Source: Bacteroidales bacterium
Lineage (GTDB): Bacteria; Bacteroidota; Bacteroidia; Bacteroidales; Azobacteroidaceae
Direction of reading: 5' to 3'
Assembly (NCBI GenBank): GCA_003851245.1
Contig: BHEP01000019.1
Coordinates: 1-49,171, forward strand
DNA: 49,171 nucleotides
Below the pieces are notes generated by a model, which saw only the letters and a list, made by a program, of their open reading frames with translations, did no database searches and was not told the DNA's origin. The first letter of the stretch is position 1; each line of letters begins with the position of its first letter. The translations under genes were made by a program, and so were the position numbers. Below are positions 8,801-18,127 of the stretch, in pieces.

Positions 8801-9670
8801 TTAGTCCATTATTTTAACCTTGATATTTCTAAACCAAACATCATCACCATGATCTTGAAGACCAATAAATCCTTTGCGATCATCGCCTCCGCAATTGTTT
8901 AGCAACTCAAAAGCCAATGGCCATTTCTCTTCGCTAAACTTGCTAGCTTGAAGCATTTCTGTCCACTGTGGAGTCCAAAGATGGTATTCAAGCACGTTTA
9001 CACCATTTTGATTGTGCACAACAGTGCCCTTAGAAACAATGATTTTTACCGTGTTCCATTCGCCAAAAGGTTTGGAGTTTTGTGGCTTGGCAGCAATCAT
9101 ATCATACAAAGAGGTAGATTGGCGATTGCCATCTTTTCCCATGCTTGCATCTACGTGGTTTACATTGTCCAAAACCTGACATTCTGGAGCCGACACATAG
9201 ATAGGCTGCACCTTTCCGTCGGATTCAATTTCTCTAGCCAAATAAAAAATTCCAGAGTTTGCACCCTTAGAAACTTTCCATTCCATTTCGAGAGTAAAAT
9301 TTTTGAACTTGTGAGCAAAAATAAGGTCGCCGCCCTCTGCGTCTTGAGCCTCACCTTCGCCCTTGCCTGAAAACTTTATGGCATCGCCATCAACAACCCA
9401 TCTTGAGGGCACATTTTCTTTGCCGTAGCCTCTCCAGCCAGCAAATGTTTTGCCATCAAAAATAGTGATATACCCATCCTTGTCGGCGTGGTATGTAGAA
9501 ATATCTACAACCGAAAGATTCATTTCCGTAAAGCTGGGTTTGTTTGCACCCTCTTCTGCGGCCAATTCTACTGAAACCTCTTCAGCATTTTTTGCAGACC
9601 CTTCTCCACATGCTGTGAAAGCTCCACAAACGAGACTTACTCCGAAAAAATAAACAAAACTTTTTCTCAT
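8801..9670 (-). CDS. DUF1080 (3-keto-disaccharide hydrolase family) lipoprotein
   Basis: 289 residues. The N-terminus is a lipoprotein signal with lipobox AFTAC (Cys21). From about residue 65 the protein matches the DUF1080 fold (PF06439), a concanavalin-like sandwich: GYITIFDGKTFAGWRG at the start, DLIFAHKFKNFTLEMEWK in the middle, ANSGIFYLAR, and GFIGLQDHGDDVWFRNIKVK at the end. Characterised members cleave 3-keto-glycosides. It is monocistronic, with its own strong terminator and a 281-base divergent gap to gnd. A functional link with the Gfo/Idh oxidoreductase at 32393 is inferred. Confidence 0.88.
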   Translation of the reverse strand: MRKSFVYFFGVSLVCGAFTACGEGSAKNAEEVSVELAAEEGANKPSFTEMNLSVVDISTYHADKDGYITIFDGKTFAGWRGYGKENVPSRWVVDGDAIKFSGKGEGEAQDAEGGDLIFAHKFKNFTLEMEWKVSKGANSGIFYLAREIESDGKVQPIYVSAPECQVLDNVNHVDASMGKDGNRQSTSLYDMIAAKPQNSKPFGEWNTVKIIVSKGTVVHNQNGVNVLEYHLWTPQWTEMLQASKFSEEKWPLAFELLNNCGGDDRKGFIGLQDHGDDVWFRNIKVKIMD

Positions 9671-9862
9671 TTTAAATTTAAATTAATTATTATTAAACAG
9701 TTATGTAATTGATAGATATTTTAATTTTTGAAATCAAGGCACTAAGGTAGGGCTTTTCTTTTTAAAAAGGGCTTAAGCCTAAAAAAAAATCTCAAATGTT
9801 TATAAATTTTCAAAAAAAATAGTCGTAAAATAAGCTTTAATCAAGGATGAGGAAATAAGTTG

Positions 9863-9894
9863 TTTGTTGAATTAGAAATTAATACCTACTTTTG
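9863..9894 (+). promoter_or_regulatory. Bacteroidetes-type promoter of gnd-zwf-pgl
   Basis: TTTG at 9863-9866 and TACTTTTG at 9887-9894 (TAnnTTTG), separated by 20 bases. This is the expected arrangement for the housekeeping sigma factor of Bacteroidota. The ATG of gnd lies 58 bases downstream. A GGCTTAAGCC palindrome at 9770-9779 further upstream could be an operator, with low certainty. Confidence 0.82.
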
Positions 9895-9951
9895 ACCTGC
9901 TGAGAATAAATTTCTCGTCAAATTATTTATAACATTTAAACATACACAAGG

Positions 9952-10848
9952 ATGAAAATAGGATTTATTGGATTAGGAAAAATGGGAGGAAACATGGTAG
10001 AGCGACTTTTGCTAAAAGGTCACGAAGTGCTGGTTTTTAATCTCACGAAAAAAGAAATTGACGAGGCTGCAGCCAAGGGAGCCATAGCAACAAGTGGAGT
10101 AGAAGAGCTCACCTCAAAACTCAGTGGCCGCAAACTTATTTGGCTAATGGTGCCTTCGGGCAGTGCGGTAGACGAAAATATTGATAAGTTGATGCCGCAT
10201 CTCAAGAAAGGAGACATAATTGTTGATGGAGGCAATAGCTACTGGAGGGATTCTGTAGAAAGAGGAAAAAAACTCAAGGAGCAAGGCATAGAATATATAG
10301 ACTGCGGCACTAGTGGCGGCGTATGGGGCTTGGCAAACGGATATTGCCTGATGTATGGAGGTAGCAAGGATGCATGCGATTTTGCAAGCCCTATTTTTGA
10401 GAGCCTGGCACCAGAAAATGGGCATCACCATTGTGGCGAAAGCGGATCTGGACACATGGTAAAAATGGTGCACAATGGCATAGAATATGGCATGATGCAA
10501 GCCTATGCCGAGGGCTTTGAGATAATGAAAAACTCCCCCTACGACATCGACCTAGAGAAAGTATCAAAATTGTGGATGCAAGGATCGGTAGTAAGGTCGT
10601 GGCTACTAGAGCTTATTGGCAACTCCTTGGAAGGAAATCAAGAGCTCGATGGCATCAAAGATTATGTGTCCGATAGCGGCGAAGGGCGATGGACTGTACA
10701 AACAGCCATGGATTTTGATGTGCCCGCACATGTCATAACAGCCTCTCTATACGCACGTTTTGCGTCGAGGCAAGAATCGTCTTTCGCAATGAAAATGCTT
10801 GCCGCTATGCGCAATCAATTTGGAGGTCATGAAATCAAAAAATCTTAA
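9952..10848 (+). CDS. gnd: 6-phosphogluconate dehydrogenase, decarboxylating (short form)
   Basis: 298 residues, matching the short (about 300-residue) bacterial 6PGDH rather than the 470-residue form. It oxidises 6-phosphogluconate to ribulose 5-phosphate and CO2. The dinucleotide loop is G7-L-G9-K-M-G12. Substrate and catalytic segments are VDGGNSYWRDS, DCGTSGGVWGL and GHMVKMVHNGIEYG. After the second strand the sequence is FNLT (N30-L31-T32), where NADP-dependent enzymes have N-R-T. Loss of that Arg suggests NAD preference. First gene of a three-gene operon; zwf starts 24 bases after its stop. Confidence 0.94.
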   Translation: MKIGFIGLGKMGGNMVERLLLKGHEVLVFNLTKKEIDEAAAKGAIATSGVEELTSKLSGRKLIWLMVPSGSAVDENIDKLMPHLKKGDIIVDGGNSYWRDSVERGKKLKEQGIEYIDCGTSGGVWGLANGYCLMYGGSKDACDFASPIFESLAPENGHHHCGESGSGHMVKMVHNGIEYGMMQAYAEGFEIMKNSPYDIDLEKVSKLWMQGSVVRSWLLELIGNSLEGNQELDGIKDYVSDSGEGRWTVQTAMDFDVPAHVITASLYARFASRQESSFAMKMLAAMRNQFGGHEIKKS

Positions 10849-10872
10849 AACATACAAGCAAAGATTTTATCT

Positions 10873-12402
10873 ATGAAACGAGCAGACAACCAAGTTCTCA
10901 TTATTTTTGGAGCTTCTGGCGACTTAACAGCTCGCAAATTAATTCCTGCAATTTTTGACCTCTTTAGGCAAGATTTATTGCCTAAAGGATTTGCCGTGCT
11001 GGGAGTTAGCCGCACAGAAATCAACGACACATCTTTTAGAGAAAAGATGGCAGGCGCAATCAAAGAACATGCTTCTTTGATTGAAGATATAGAATTGCAC
11101 ATTGCAGATTTTTTACTCAAACTGCATTATCTGGCAATAGACACCGCCGCAGTAGACGAATACAGCAAGCTAAAAGCAAAATTAATAGAGATAGACTCTG
11201 TAGAAAATACTAAGGGGAATTATATATATTATCTCGCCACACCTCCCACACTCTACAGTGTGATTGCACAAAACATTTCCCACCACGGCTTGCAATCAGA
11301 AAAAGATGCTTTTAGGCGAATAGTTATAGAAAAGCCATTTGGCGAAGACTATCAATCGGCTATAGAACTAAATACTGCTCTTTTAAATATATTTAATGAA
11401 AATCAGATATATAGGATAGACCACTATTTGGGAAAAGAAACAGTACAAAATTTGCTGGTAACACGATTTGCGAATAGTATCTATGAGCCCTTATGGAATC
11501 GCAATTACATACAGCACATTGAGGTTACTGCCGCCGAGAGTATAGGCGTAGAAAATAGGGGCGGATATTACGACCATTCGGGAGCCCTTCGCGACATGAT
11601 ACAAAACCACCTCTTGCAGCTGGTAGCACTTGTGGCAATGGAGCCCCCCACAGAAATTTCTGCAGCTGCCATACGCAACGAAAAGCTAAAAGTATTTCAG
11701 TCTCTAAGACCCTTAGGTGAAGATGACCTGTTCAAAAATGTAATCAGAGGACAATATGTAGCATCAAATGTGCGAGGTAAATACAATAAGGCCTACCGAG
11801 ACGAGGACGGAGTAGATGCACAGTCAAGAACGGAGACCTATTTTGCTATGAAATTGTTTATCGACAACTGGCGGTGGACTGGCGTTCCTTTTTATGTGAG
11901 AACAGGCAAGCGACTACCTACGAGGGTGTCGGAGATAGTAATACACTTCAAACCCGCTCCAAACCACCTATTTGTAGAAAATGACGCACTGGGACTTGCC
12001 GACAACCAACTGATTTTGAGGATACACCCCGACGAGGGAATATTGCTAAAATCTGGCATGAAAATCCCGGGAGCTGGCTATAAGGTAAAGTCTGTGAATA
12101 TGGATTTTCATTACAAAAATTTGGAAGAAACCTACGTGCCAGGAGCTTACGAGCGACTTTTACTGGACTGCATGTGTGGCGACACCACCTTGTATACAAG
12201 AGGTGATGCTCTGGAAAATGCCTGGAAGTTCGTGCAACCAATAATTGATTTTTGGAAAAATAATCCTGATGCACCTCTTCATGGATACCCCTGTGGAAGC
12301 TGGGGCCCTGCTGAGTCCGATGAGTTGATAGAAGATAAATTACAAACATGGAGATTTCCATGCAAAAACCTTTCAGACGATGGCATATTCTGCGAATTGT
12401 AA
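10873..12402 (+). CDS. zwf: Glucose-6-phosphate 1-dehydrogenase
   Basis: 509 residues, typical length. It oxidises glucose 6-phosphate to 6-phosphogluconolactone. The N-terminal dinucleotide motif is IFGASGDLTARKL. The substrate-binding signature RIDHYLGKE starts at Arg181, and the segment with the conserved His is RDMIQNHLLQL. FVRTGKRL-type sequence (YVRTGKRLP) and the C-terminal half are complete. Its 3' end overlaps pgl by 23 bases in another frame, which fits coupled translation of the two consecutive steps. Confidence 0.97.
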   Translation: MKRADNQVLIIFGASGDLTARKLIPAIFDLFRQDLLPKGFAVLGVSRTEINDTSFREKMAGAIKEHASLIEDIELHIADFLLKLHYLAIDTAAVDEYSKLKAKLIEIDSVENTKGNYIYYLATPPTLYSVIAQNISHHGLQSEKDAFRRIVIEKPFGEDYQSAIELNTALLNIFNENQIYRIDHYLGKETVQNLLVTRFANSIYEPLWNRNYIQHIEVTAAESIGVENRGGYYDHSGALRDMIQNHLLQLVALVAMEPPTEISAAAIRNEKLKVFQSLRPLGEDDLFKNVIRGQYVASNVRGKYNKAYRDEDGVDAQSRTETYFAMKLFIDNWRWTGVPFYVRTGKRLPTRVSEIVIHFKPAPNHLFVENDALGLADNQLILRIHPDEGILLKSGMKIPGAGYKVKSVNMDFHYKNLEETYVPGAYERLLLDCMCGDTTLYTRGDALENAWKFVQPIIDFWKNNPDAPLHGYPCGSWGPAESDELIEDKLQTWRFPCKNLSDDGIFCEL

Positions 12403-13105
12403 GATAGTAATAAGCGATGATGTAGCACATTTATGTGATAATTTTACTGCTTTTGTATTAAAAATTTTAGATGAAAGGGGGCATATCAACATATGTCTCT
12501 CTGGAGGATCAACTCCCAAAATATTGTTCGATACCTGGGCTGATAAATACAAAGAGGCATTACCTTTTCATAGGATGCGCTTTTTCTGGGGCGACGAGCG
12601 ATGCGTGGAGCCAGCAGATGAGATGAGCAACTATGGAATGACTCAAAAGCATCTCTTGAGCAAGGTAGATATTCCTAAATCAAATATATTTCGCATATTG
12701 GGGGAAAACGAACCCGCAGAGGAAGCTAAGAGATACGCCAAATTGATAGCCCAAGAATCTCCAATTTTTGACCTGGTCATTTTGGGACTCGGAGAGGACG
12801 GACATACAGCATCTATCTTTCCCGCAGAAATTGCATATTGGCATAGCCAAGAGCTTTGTGTGGTAGCAAGGCATCCAGAAACTGGAATGCAGCGCATAAG
12901 TATCACGGGCAAGGTGATTAATGCGGCAAGCCATGTGGCATTTCTTACCACTGGCACAAGCAAGGCTCAAAAAGTAAAGGAGATAATAGAAATGCGCCAG
13001 AAATTTATAGGAGAATATCCTGCAGCTCTAGTTGAGCCCAGATCGGGTAGTCTGATTTGGTTCTTAGACAAAGAGGCTGCCAGCAAGCTTGAAAAACAAC
13101 TGTAG
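12380..13105 (+). CDS. pgl: 6-phosphogluconolactonase
   Basis: 241 residues, the usual length for the DevB/SOL family. It hydrolyses the lactone made by Zwf. Signatures: CLSGGSTPKILFD near residue 40, FFWGDERCVEP, and GLGEDGHTASIFP around residue 135. The ATG at 12380 lies inside zwf and is the only convincing in-frame start. Together gnd, zwf and pgl form the complete oxidative pentose phosphate branch in one operon, in the order of last, first and middle step. Confidence 0.96.
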   Translation: MAYSANCKIVISDDVAHLCDNFTAFVLKILDERGHINICLSGGSTPKILFDTWADKYKEALPFHRMRFFWGDERCVEPADEMSNYGMTQKHLLSKVDIPKSNIFRILGENEPAEEAKRYAKLIAQESPIFDLVILGLGEDGHTASIFPAEIAYWHSQELCVVARHPETGMQRISITGKVINAASHVAFLTTGTSKAQKVKEIIEMRQKFIGEYPAALVEPRSGSLIWFLDKEAASKLEKQL

Positions 13106-13111
13106 AGGGGG

Positions 13112-13150
13112 CTATAAAAAATAGATTTTTCGACGCTGTCTAAGCTGATA
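13112..13150 (+). repeat. Interspersed repeat, shortened copy C
   Basis: About 40 bases resembling the left end of the repeats at 2232 and 5963. TTTTTCGACGCTGTC (13126-13140) is identical to copy B and is followed by a similar GCTGATAA. It fills the gap between pgl and the LacI gene. The right-hand part with the TTTGC hairpin is missing. Confidence 0.6.
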
Positions 13151-13166
13151 ATGATTAAAAGAATAC

Positions 13167-14237
13167 ATGATAGAGAAAAAAATAAAAATAAAAGACATAG
13201 CCTCACTTGCTGGAGTATCTGCGGGAACGATAGATAGAGTACTACACAATAGGGGAAATGTATCCTTAGAAACCCAAGACAAGGTTAGGAAGATATTAAA
13301 AGAAATAAATTATTCTCCCAACCTATATGCTAGTGCGCTGGCATCAAAGAAGGTGCTTTCTATATTGGCAGTTATTCCGCAATATAAGCCTGGCGATTAC
13401 TGGGAAAAAATTGAGGTGGGAATACGCCAAGGGGCTCTTGAACTTTCCAATTTTAAAGTAAATATCAGAATTTTATATTTTGATCAATACGCTGTAGATT
13501 CTTTTTGTGAAATAATGGAGGAGGCTATAGCCTCTAAGCCCGATGGGCTATTGCTAGCCCCCTCTATCAATAGCATCACAAAAAAATATACGCAAAAGAT
13601 GGATTCTGCGGATATTAAATACATCTTCATAGATTCACAAATAGAGGATGCCAATCCCCTGGCATATTTTGGGCAGCATTCCTTTCAGAGCGGATACCTG
13701 GGAGCCAAGCTCCTGTTTGCTCAAAACATAGAAATTAAGGAAATGGCAATTTTTAGTTTCTACCACGAGGGGCAAGAAACTAACAACCAAATAAGCCTGC
13801 GCATGAAGGGTTTTCTTTCGTATCGCGAAAATAAAAACATCAGGGGAAAAATACACAGAGCTTCATTTCTCGAAGACGACAAAGAACGCAACGAAAAAAT
13901 AATGAAAACCCTTTTCCTTGAAAAGACAAAGCTTGGTGCCGCAGTTATCTTCACCTCTAGAGCCTATATTGTTGCCGAATTTTTAGAGAAACATAATATC
14001 AAAGGCATTGCACTTATAGGATACGATATGCTAGAAAAAAATATAGCCTGCCTAAAAAGAGGAACCATCTCCCACCTCATCGCACAAAGACCCGAGGAGC
14101 AGTCATACAAAGCAATCAAGGCCCTTAGCGACTTTCTACTATTCAAGAAAAAGGCAAATAAAATAAACTATGTGCCGATAGATATTCTCATGCAAGAAAA
14201 TATTGATTTCTACAACAGCATGTTTTGTTGTGGATAA
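13167..14237 (+). CDS. LacI family transcriptional regulator
   Basis: 356 residues. The N-terminal LacI helix-turn-helix with hinge helix is clear: KIKDIASLAGVSAGTIDRVL (from residue 7), then NVSLETQDKVRKILKE and YSPNLYASAL. From about residue 65 it has a periplasmic-binding-protein-like sensor (SILAVIPQYKPGDYW, KPDGLLLAPS, GIALIGYDML). It is the kind of Bacteroidota LacI protein that senses a sugar and controls nearby carbohydrate genes. It is separated from pgl by repeat copy C, and its stop directly abuts the stop of the convergent GH2-like gene. The target operator and ligand are unknown. Confidence 0.93.
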   Translation: MIEKKIKIKDIASLAGVSAGTIDRVLHNRGNVSLETQDKVRKILKEINYSPNLYASALASKKVLSILAVIPQYKPGDYWEKIEVGIRQGALELSNFKVNIRILYFDQYAVDSFCEIMEEAIASKPDGLLLAPSINSITKKYTQKMDSADIKYIFIDSQIEDANPLAYFGQHSFQSGYLGAKLLFAQNIEIKEMAIFSFYHEGQETNNQISLRMKGFLSYRENKNIRGKIHRASFLEDDKERNEKIMKTLFLEKTKLGAAVIFTSRAYIVAEFLEKHNIKGIALIGYDMLEKNIACLKRGTISHLIAQRPEEQSYKAIKALSDFLLFKKKANKINYVPIDILMQENIDFYNSMFCCG

Positions 14238-15701
14238 TCAATCAAAATCGAGGTAAGTCCACTCGCAGGAGTCCTCATAAATTGGCTTCTTGTTGGCATC
14301 TTTCAAACTTCTAATTTCTATCAGGTTATTGCCCAAACTTAGCGGCACTGAGCCCCAGTTGTAAACGCCAGTCTTGGAGCTTTTGCTTCCCAACTCTACA
14401 CCGTTCACCCTAAGCCATATCTTCTTAAAATTGGCATAAATTTTTATGTCGGCCTTGTTGGTATTTCTAAGTCGCTTGTCTTTATCGCAGATATGAATAA
14501 AAGGCTCCGTAGTCCATTTCAACTGATAATAGCGATAAGCATCACTCGGCTGAGTTCTATCATAACTCACCAAGCCCCCATAATCAAGCCTGCCTTGGGC
14601 AATGTCATCCAAACTTACATTTTCCGTATCAAACAAAAAGCCCGCATAATCACAATTGGCAAGATCCGAATAATTATTATTCTCAGCTCCCTGTGCCATA
14701 GACATGGGCTGGCAAATAATCCCCTCTTTTTCGCATAAGGCAAGAAAATAATCGGAAAAATGAGGACCATCCGACTGTAGAGCATTGGCTCCCAAAGACT
14801 TTGCCAAATAAAAATCCCTATCGTCCTGCTCCCTTGAAAATACATACGCGCCATCTTTAATAAGGGGAGCACAGTCCACAAGCCTTAGAGGATATTCCTT
14901 ATCATTGAGCAAAAAGCCTTTTGTAGGATCGTAAGTGCTGCTGCGCATAGCAATCAATTGCGTGAGATTATCGAGAAGTTCTTCGTTTTCCCATATCTCT
15001 ATTTCAGCCCTATACAGGTGTGGGTTTTCTTGCCCCTGCCATAATATGGGATTGGGTATGTTGAGCTTTATCTCTACAGCACTTGAACTCGCACTCTGTA
15101 GCCTTAGAGGGTTGCTCAAAGACGCGGCAAGATTATTGTTATGGTCAAACAGTCGTATGCGAATATCTACCAAGATATCGGAAGTAAATCCATTATCAAT
15201 GCTCATTCCAACATTTAAATCTACGTCTTGTTTGCTTATTTTCAAAATCGAAACTGGACCTTCACTCTTATTGTTGAGTGGATTAAAACATATAGGCCTG
15301 GTAATCAACAAATAACTTGGGCGAATAAGTATTATATCATCAATGCTGCTGGCACTCAATTTCGTTCGCAGCTCCAACTTATTGCCACCTCTGGAAAGCT
15401 GATTGCTAATATCAATAAAAAAAGGTGTGTCCAAACCCTTGTCGGCACCAATAGATTTGCCGTTTAGAAAAAACTCGCCGGCAAAATTCATTCCTTCAAA
15501 TCTCAAAAAAGTTTTCTTTGAGTAATAATCATGCACCGCATTAAAGGTGGTAGTATATATGCCAAGCTCTTGGGATGTGCCAAGTCCCGATTTTGAAAAT
15601 TTCCAATCGTCTGCAATTGCAATCTCTTCGCGCACTTGTGCCTCAATAAAAAAGAAAGAAAAAAGAAAGAAAGAACACAGCAGGGAAATATTTTTACGCA
15701 T
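14238..15701 (-). CDS. GH2-like protein lacking most of the catalytic barrel
   Basis: 487 residues with signal peptide (ends FFFIEAQ). The sugar-binding jelly-roll (about 30-135: DDWKFSKSG, FLRFEGMNFAGEFFLNGKSIG) and Ig-like domain (about 145-255) are those of GH2 beta-galactosidases. The barrel begins normally (GFLLNDKEYPLRLVDC, DRDFYLAKSLGANALQSDGPHFSDYFLALCEKEGI). It then jumps within about 50 residues to GGLVSYDRTQPSDAYRYYQ and the C-terminal Ig-like domain. Family members usually have 700 or more residues. The stretch that normally carries the acid/base and nucleophile glutamates is missing, so it is probably a non-catalytic glycan binder or a decayed enzyme. There is no frameshift; the reading frame is intact. 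Confidence 0.82.
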   Translation of the reverse strand: MRKNISLLCSFFLFSFFFIEAQVREEIAIADDWKFSKSGLGTSQELGIYTTTFNAVHDYYSKKTFLRFEGMNFAGEFFLNGKSIGADKGLDTPFFIDISNQLSRGGNKLELRTKLSASSIDDIILIRPSYLLITRPICFNPLNNKSEGPVSILKISKQDVDLNVGMSIDNGFTSDILVDIRIRLFDHNNNLAASLSNPLRLQSASSSAVEIKLNIPNPILWQGQENPHLYRAEIEIWENEELLDNLTQLIAMRSSTYDPTKGFLLNDKEYPLRLVDCAPLIKDGAYVFSREQDDRDFYLAKSLGANALQSDGPHFSDYFLALCEKEGIICQPMSMAQGAENNNYSDLANCDYAGFLFDTENVSLDDIAQGRLDYGGLVSYDRTQPSDAYRYYQLKWTTEPFIHICDKDKRLRNTNKADIKIYANFKKIWLRVNGVELGSKSSKTGVYNWGSVPLSLGNNLIEIRSLKDANKKPIYEDSCEWTYLDFD

Positions 15702-15807
15702 TTTTTACTCAATTAAGTTTATTATTTATAATTTAGAGCCGTAAATGTAGATATTTTTTTGCACAAGACACTAAAAATAGAACAAAAAAAGAACAAAAAA
15801 AATAAAG

Positions 15808-18045
15808 ATGCCAACAAACAAAACAATAGGATACATATCATTTGCATTGATGCTTATCCTCTCTATTTTCTTGATAATAGCAACCTTGGTGGAGCATATA
15901 GAAGGTACAGAATATGCTTTCAATGCCTTATATAACTCCACTATATTCAACCTAATACTCGCCTGGCTAAGTTTGGGAGCTGTCTTCTACATCTTTCAAA
16001 CAGAGATGTACAAGAGGCCCGCACTTTTTGTGCTGCATATAGCAATGATTTTAATATTGATAGGTGCTGCCATCACCCGTATAAGTGGTGAGACAGGTAG
16101 CATACACCTCAGGGAAAATACGACGACCTCTTCCTTTTTCAAAAACGAAGGGCAAAGAATGAGCATGCTTCCATTTTCCATAAGTCTCAAAAAATTTAGC
16201 GTCGAATACTACCCCGGCACTTCCTCTCCATCCAACTATGTGAGCCTTGTAGAAGTCGTCAACAAACACAATGGTGATGCCTTTGAGCAAGAAATATCTA
16301 TGAACAAGATACTTAAATACCAGGGATATAGATTCTTTCAGGCCTCATTCGACGAGGATATGCAGGGCACGGTATTGAGCATAAATAATGATTATTGGGG
16401 AACCAGCATCTCCTATTTTGCCTACTATCTCCTGTTTTTTTCTATGCTGTGGCTCCTAGTTTCAAAGAAAGAGCGTTTCTTTGTATTGCTAAAAAAACTC
16501 ACCACACAGAATATATTGCCGTGCACTATAGCACTGATAAGTCTGACTCTTGCTTCGCAAGCATTTGCCAACACTGAGTATAACTCAGAAAAAGAAATCG
16601 AAAACTTAAAGATTGATAAAGAACATACCGCCGAATTTTCAAAAATATGGGTCAACTACCAGGGGCGAATATGCCCCTTGCAAACCCTTGCAACAGATTT
16701 TACTACAAAACTTACAGGGAAAACAAAATATAAATCGCTCAATGCCGAGCAATTTTTACTAGCTTTCGTACTATATCCGCAACAATGCTACAGACTGCCT
16801 ATATTTGAAATTAAGCATCCCGAACTAAAAACCCTTGCCAACACCCACAGCATGGCCTCCTGCATGGATATGTTTACCAAAGAAAATGTCTATAAACTGG
16901 AATCCTACAAGAGAGCAATGCTGTCGGGCGACAGCCAGAGTGCAGTAAACAAAGAGATTGCCAAGATAGACGAAAAAATACAAATAATATTGATGCTGCA
17001 AAACGGGGACTTGCTAAATATTTTTATGCCCACTAGCACTGACTCTACAGCTAAAAATACAGACCTGTTTGCACAAAATTTTCTCGCTATGTACAAAAAA
17101 ACTATAAACGATGGAGAAATGGAAGACGCTCTCTCGCTTATCAGCAAATTGAAACTCCTACAAGAGAAAGGAACTGGCAATGTGCTACCCTCAAAAAAAC
17201 ACCAGGCAGCAGAAATATTTTACAATAAAGCCAATCTATTTTCTTGGCTTTTTAAAATCAATCTGTCCATTGGTGCCTTAGGACTATTGATTTTCTTGTT
17301 CTGCACAATAAAAAACAAACCCTTAGGCAAAATGCAATACTATTTTTCTTGTATGCTTATCATCTCTTTTCTTATAGCAACATTTGCCATAGCCCTACGC
17401 ACCTACATTGCAGGGCGGCTGCCAATGAGCAATGGCTACGAGACTATGCTCTCCATAGCTTGGTGTAGCCTGCTGATAGGGTTGATTACAAGAAAATACT
17501 CCTTCGTTCTTATCAACTTCAGCCTCCTGCTCTCTGGCTTCACTTTGCTTGTTGCACATATTGGAGCTATGAATCCGCAAATAACACCCTTAGTGCCAGT
17601 CTTGCAATCGCGACTATTGAGCCTACATGTATCCATCATTATGGTTTCCTATGGCTTGTGTGGCTTTATGTTTCTCAACAGCTTGACCTCCCTATTTATT
17701 GTGGTTTTCTCAAAAAAAAGACAGCAAACGACAGACAGCATAGAAAAAATGAAGGAATTGAGTGAGCTATTCATGTTTCCCGCAACATTCTTTCTAGGTG
17801 CCGGCATATTTATAGGTGCAATATGGGCAAACATCTCCTGGGGGAGATACTGGGGATGGGATCCAAAGGAGGTATGGGCACTGATAAGTTTCTTGCTTAT
17901 GGGCTTCACCTTTCATGGAAAAACCCTCACATGGTTTCAGAAGCCAATATTTTATCACCTATTTGTAATCCTCATATTTGCATCTATACTAATGACTTAC
18001 TTTGGTGTCAATCATTTGCTTGCTGGCAAACACAGTTACAATTAA
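15808..18045 (+). CDS. ccsBA: Fused CcsB-CcsA cytochrome c synthase (System II)
   Basis: 745 residues. The N-terminal half is ResB/CcsB-like, with three hydrophobic segments (about 8-105), a periplasmic part and one more near 215. A large periplasmic insert (about 255-470) starts with a TonB/ResB-linked segment, WVNYQGRICPLQTLA. The C-terminal half is CcsA, with several helices and the WWD haem-handling motif WGRYWGWDPKEVW around residues 678-690, followed by a helix ending with a conserved His region. It exports and attaches haem to CxxCH apocytochromes at the inner membrane. Single gene; convergent with the sulfatase gene downstream. Confidence 0.92.
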   Translation: MPTNKTIGYISFALMLILSIFLIIATLVEHIEGTEYAFNALYNSTIFNLILAWLSLGAVFYIFQTEMYKRPALFVLHIAMILILIGAAITRISGETGSIHLRENTTTSSFFKNEGQRMSMLPFSISLKKFSVEYYPGTSSPSNYVSLVEVVNKHNGDAFEQEISMNKILKYQGYRFFQASFDEDMQGTVLSINNDYWGTSISYFAYYLLFFSMLWLLVSKKERFFVLLKKLTTQNILPCTIALISLTLASQAFANTEYNSEKEIENLKIDKEHTAEFSKIWVNYQGRICPLQTLATDFTTKLTGKTKYKSLNAEQFLLAFVLYPQQCYRLPIFEIKHPELKTLANTHSMASCMDMFTKENVYKLESYKRAMLSGDSQSAVNKEIAKIDEKIQIILMLQNGDLLNIFMPTSTDSTAKNTDLFAQNFLAMYKKTINDGEMEDALSLISKLKLLQEKGTGNVLPSKKHQAAEIFYNKANLFSWLFKINLSIGALGLLIFLFCTIKNKPLGKMQYYFSCMLIISFLIATFAIALRTYIAGRLPMSNGYETMLSIAWCSLLIGLITRKYSFVLINFSLLLSGFTLLVAHIGAMNPQITPLVPVLQSRLLSLHVSIIMVSYGLCGFMFLNSLTSLFIVVFSKKRQQTTDSIEKMKELSELFMFPATFFLGAGIFIGAIWANISWGRYWGWDPKEVWALISFLLMGFTFHGKTLTWFQKPIFYHLFVILIFASILMTYFGVNHLLAGKHSYN

Positions 18046-18127
18046 GCATGTGATGCCCCAAGCTATCTACCACCGAATTGCTGAAATTGATTATGGAAGA
18101 GTAGAGTCGGTTATTTTATATATCCAT

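Noticed and set aside
11948..12430. A 160-codon minus-strand open frame
   Set aside because: Antisense to zwf and the start of pgl, composition unlike a protein, no homology recognised.
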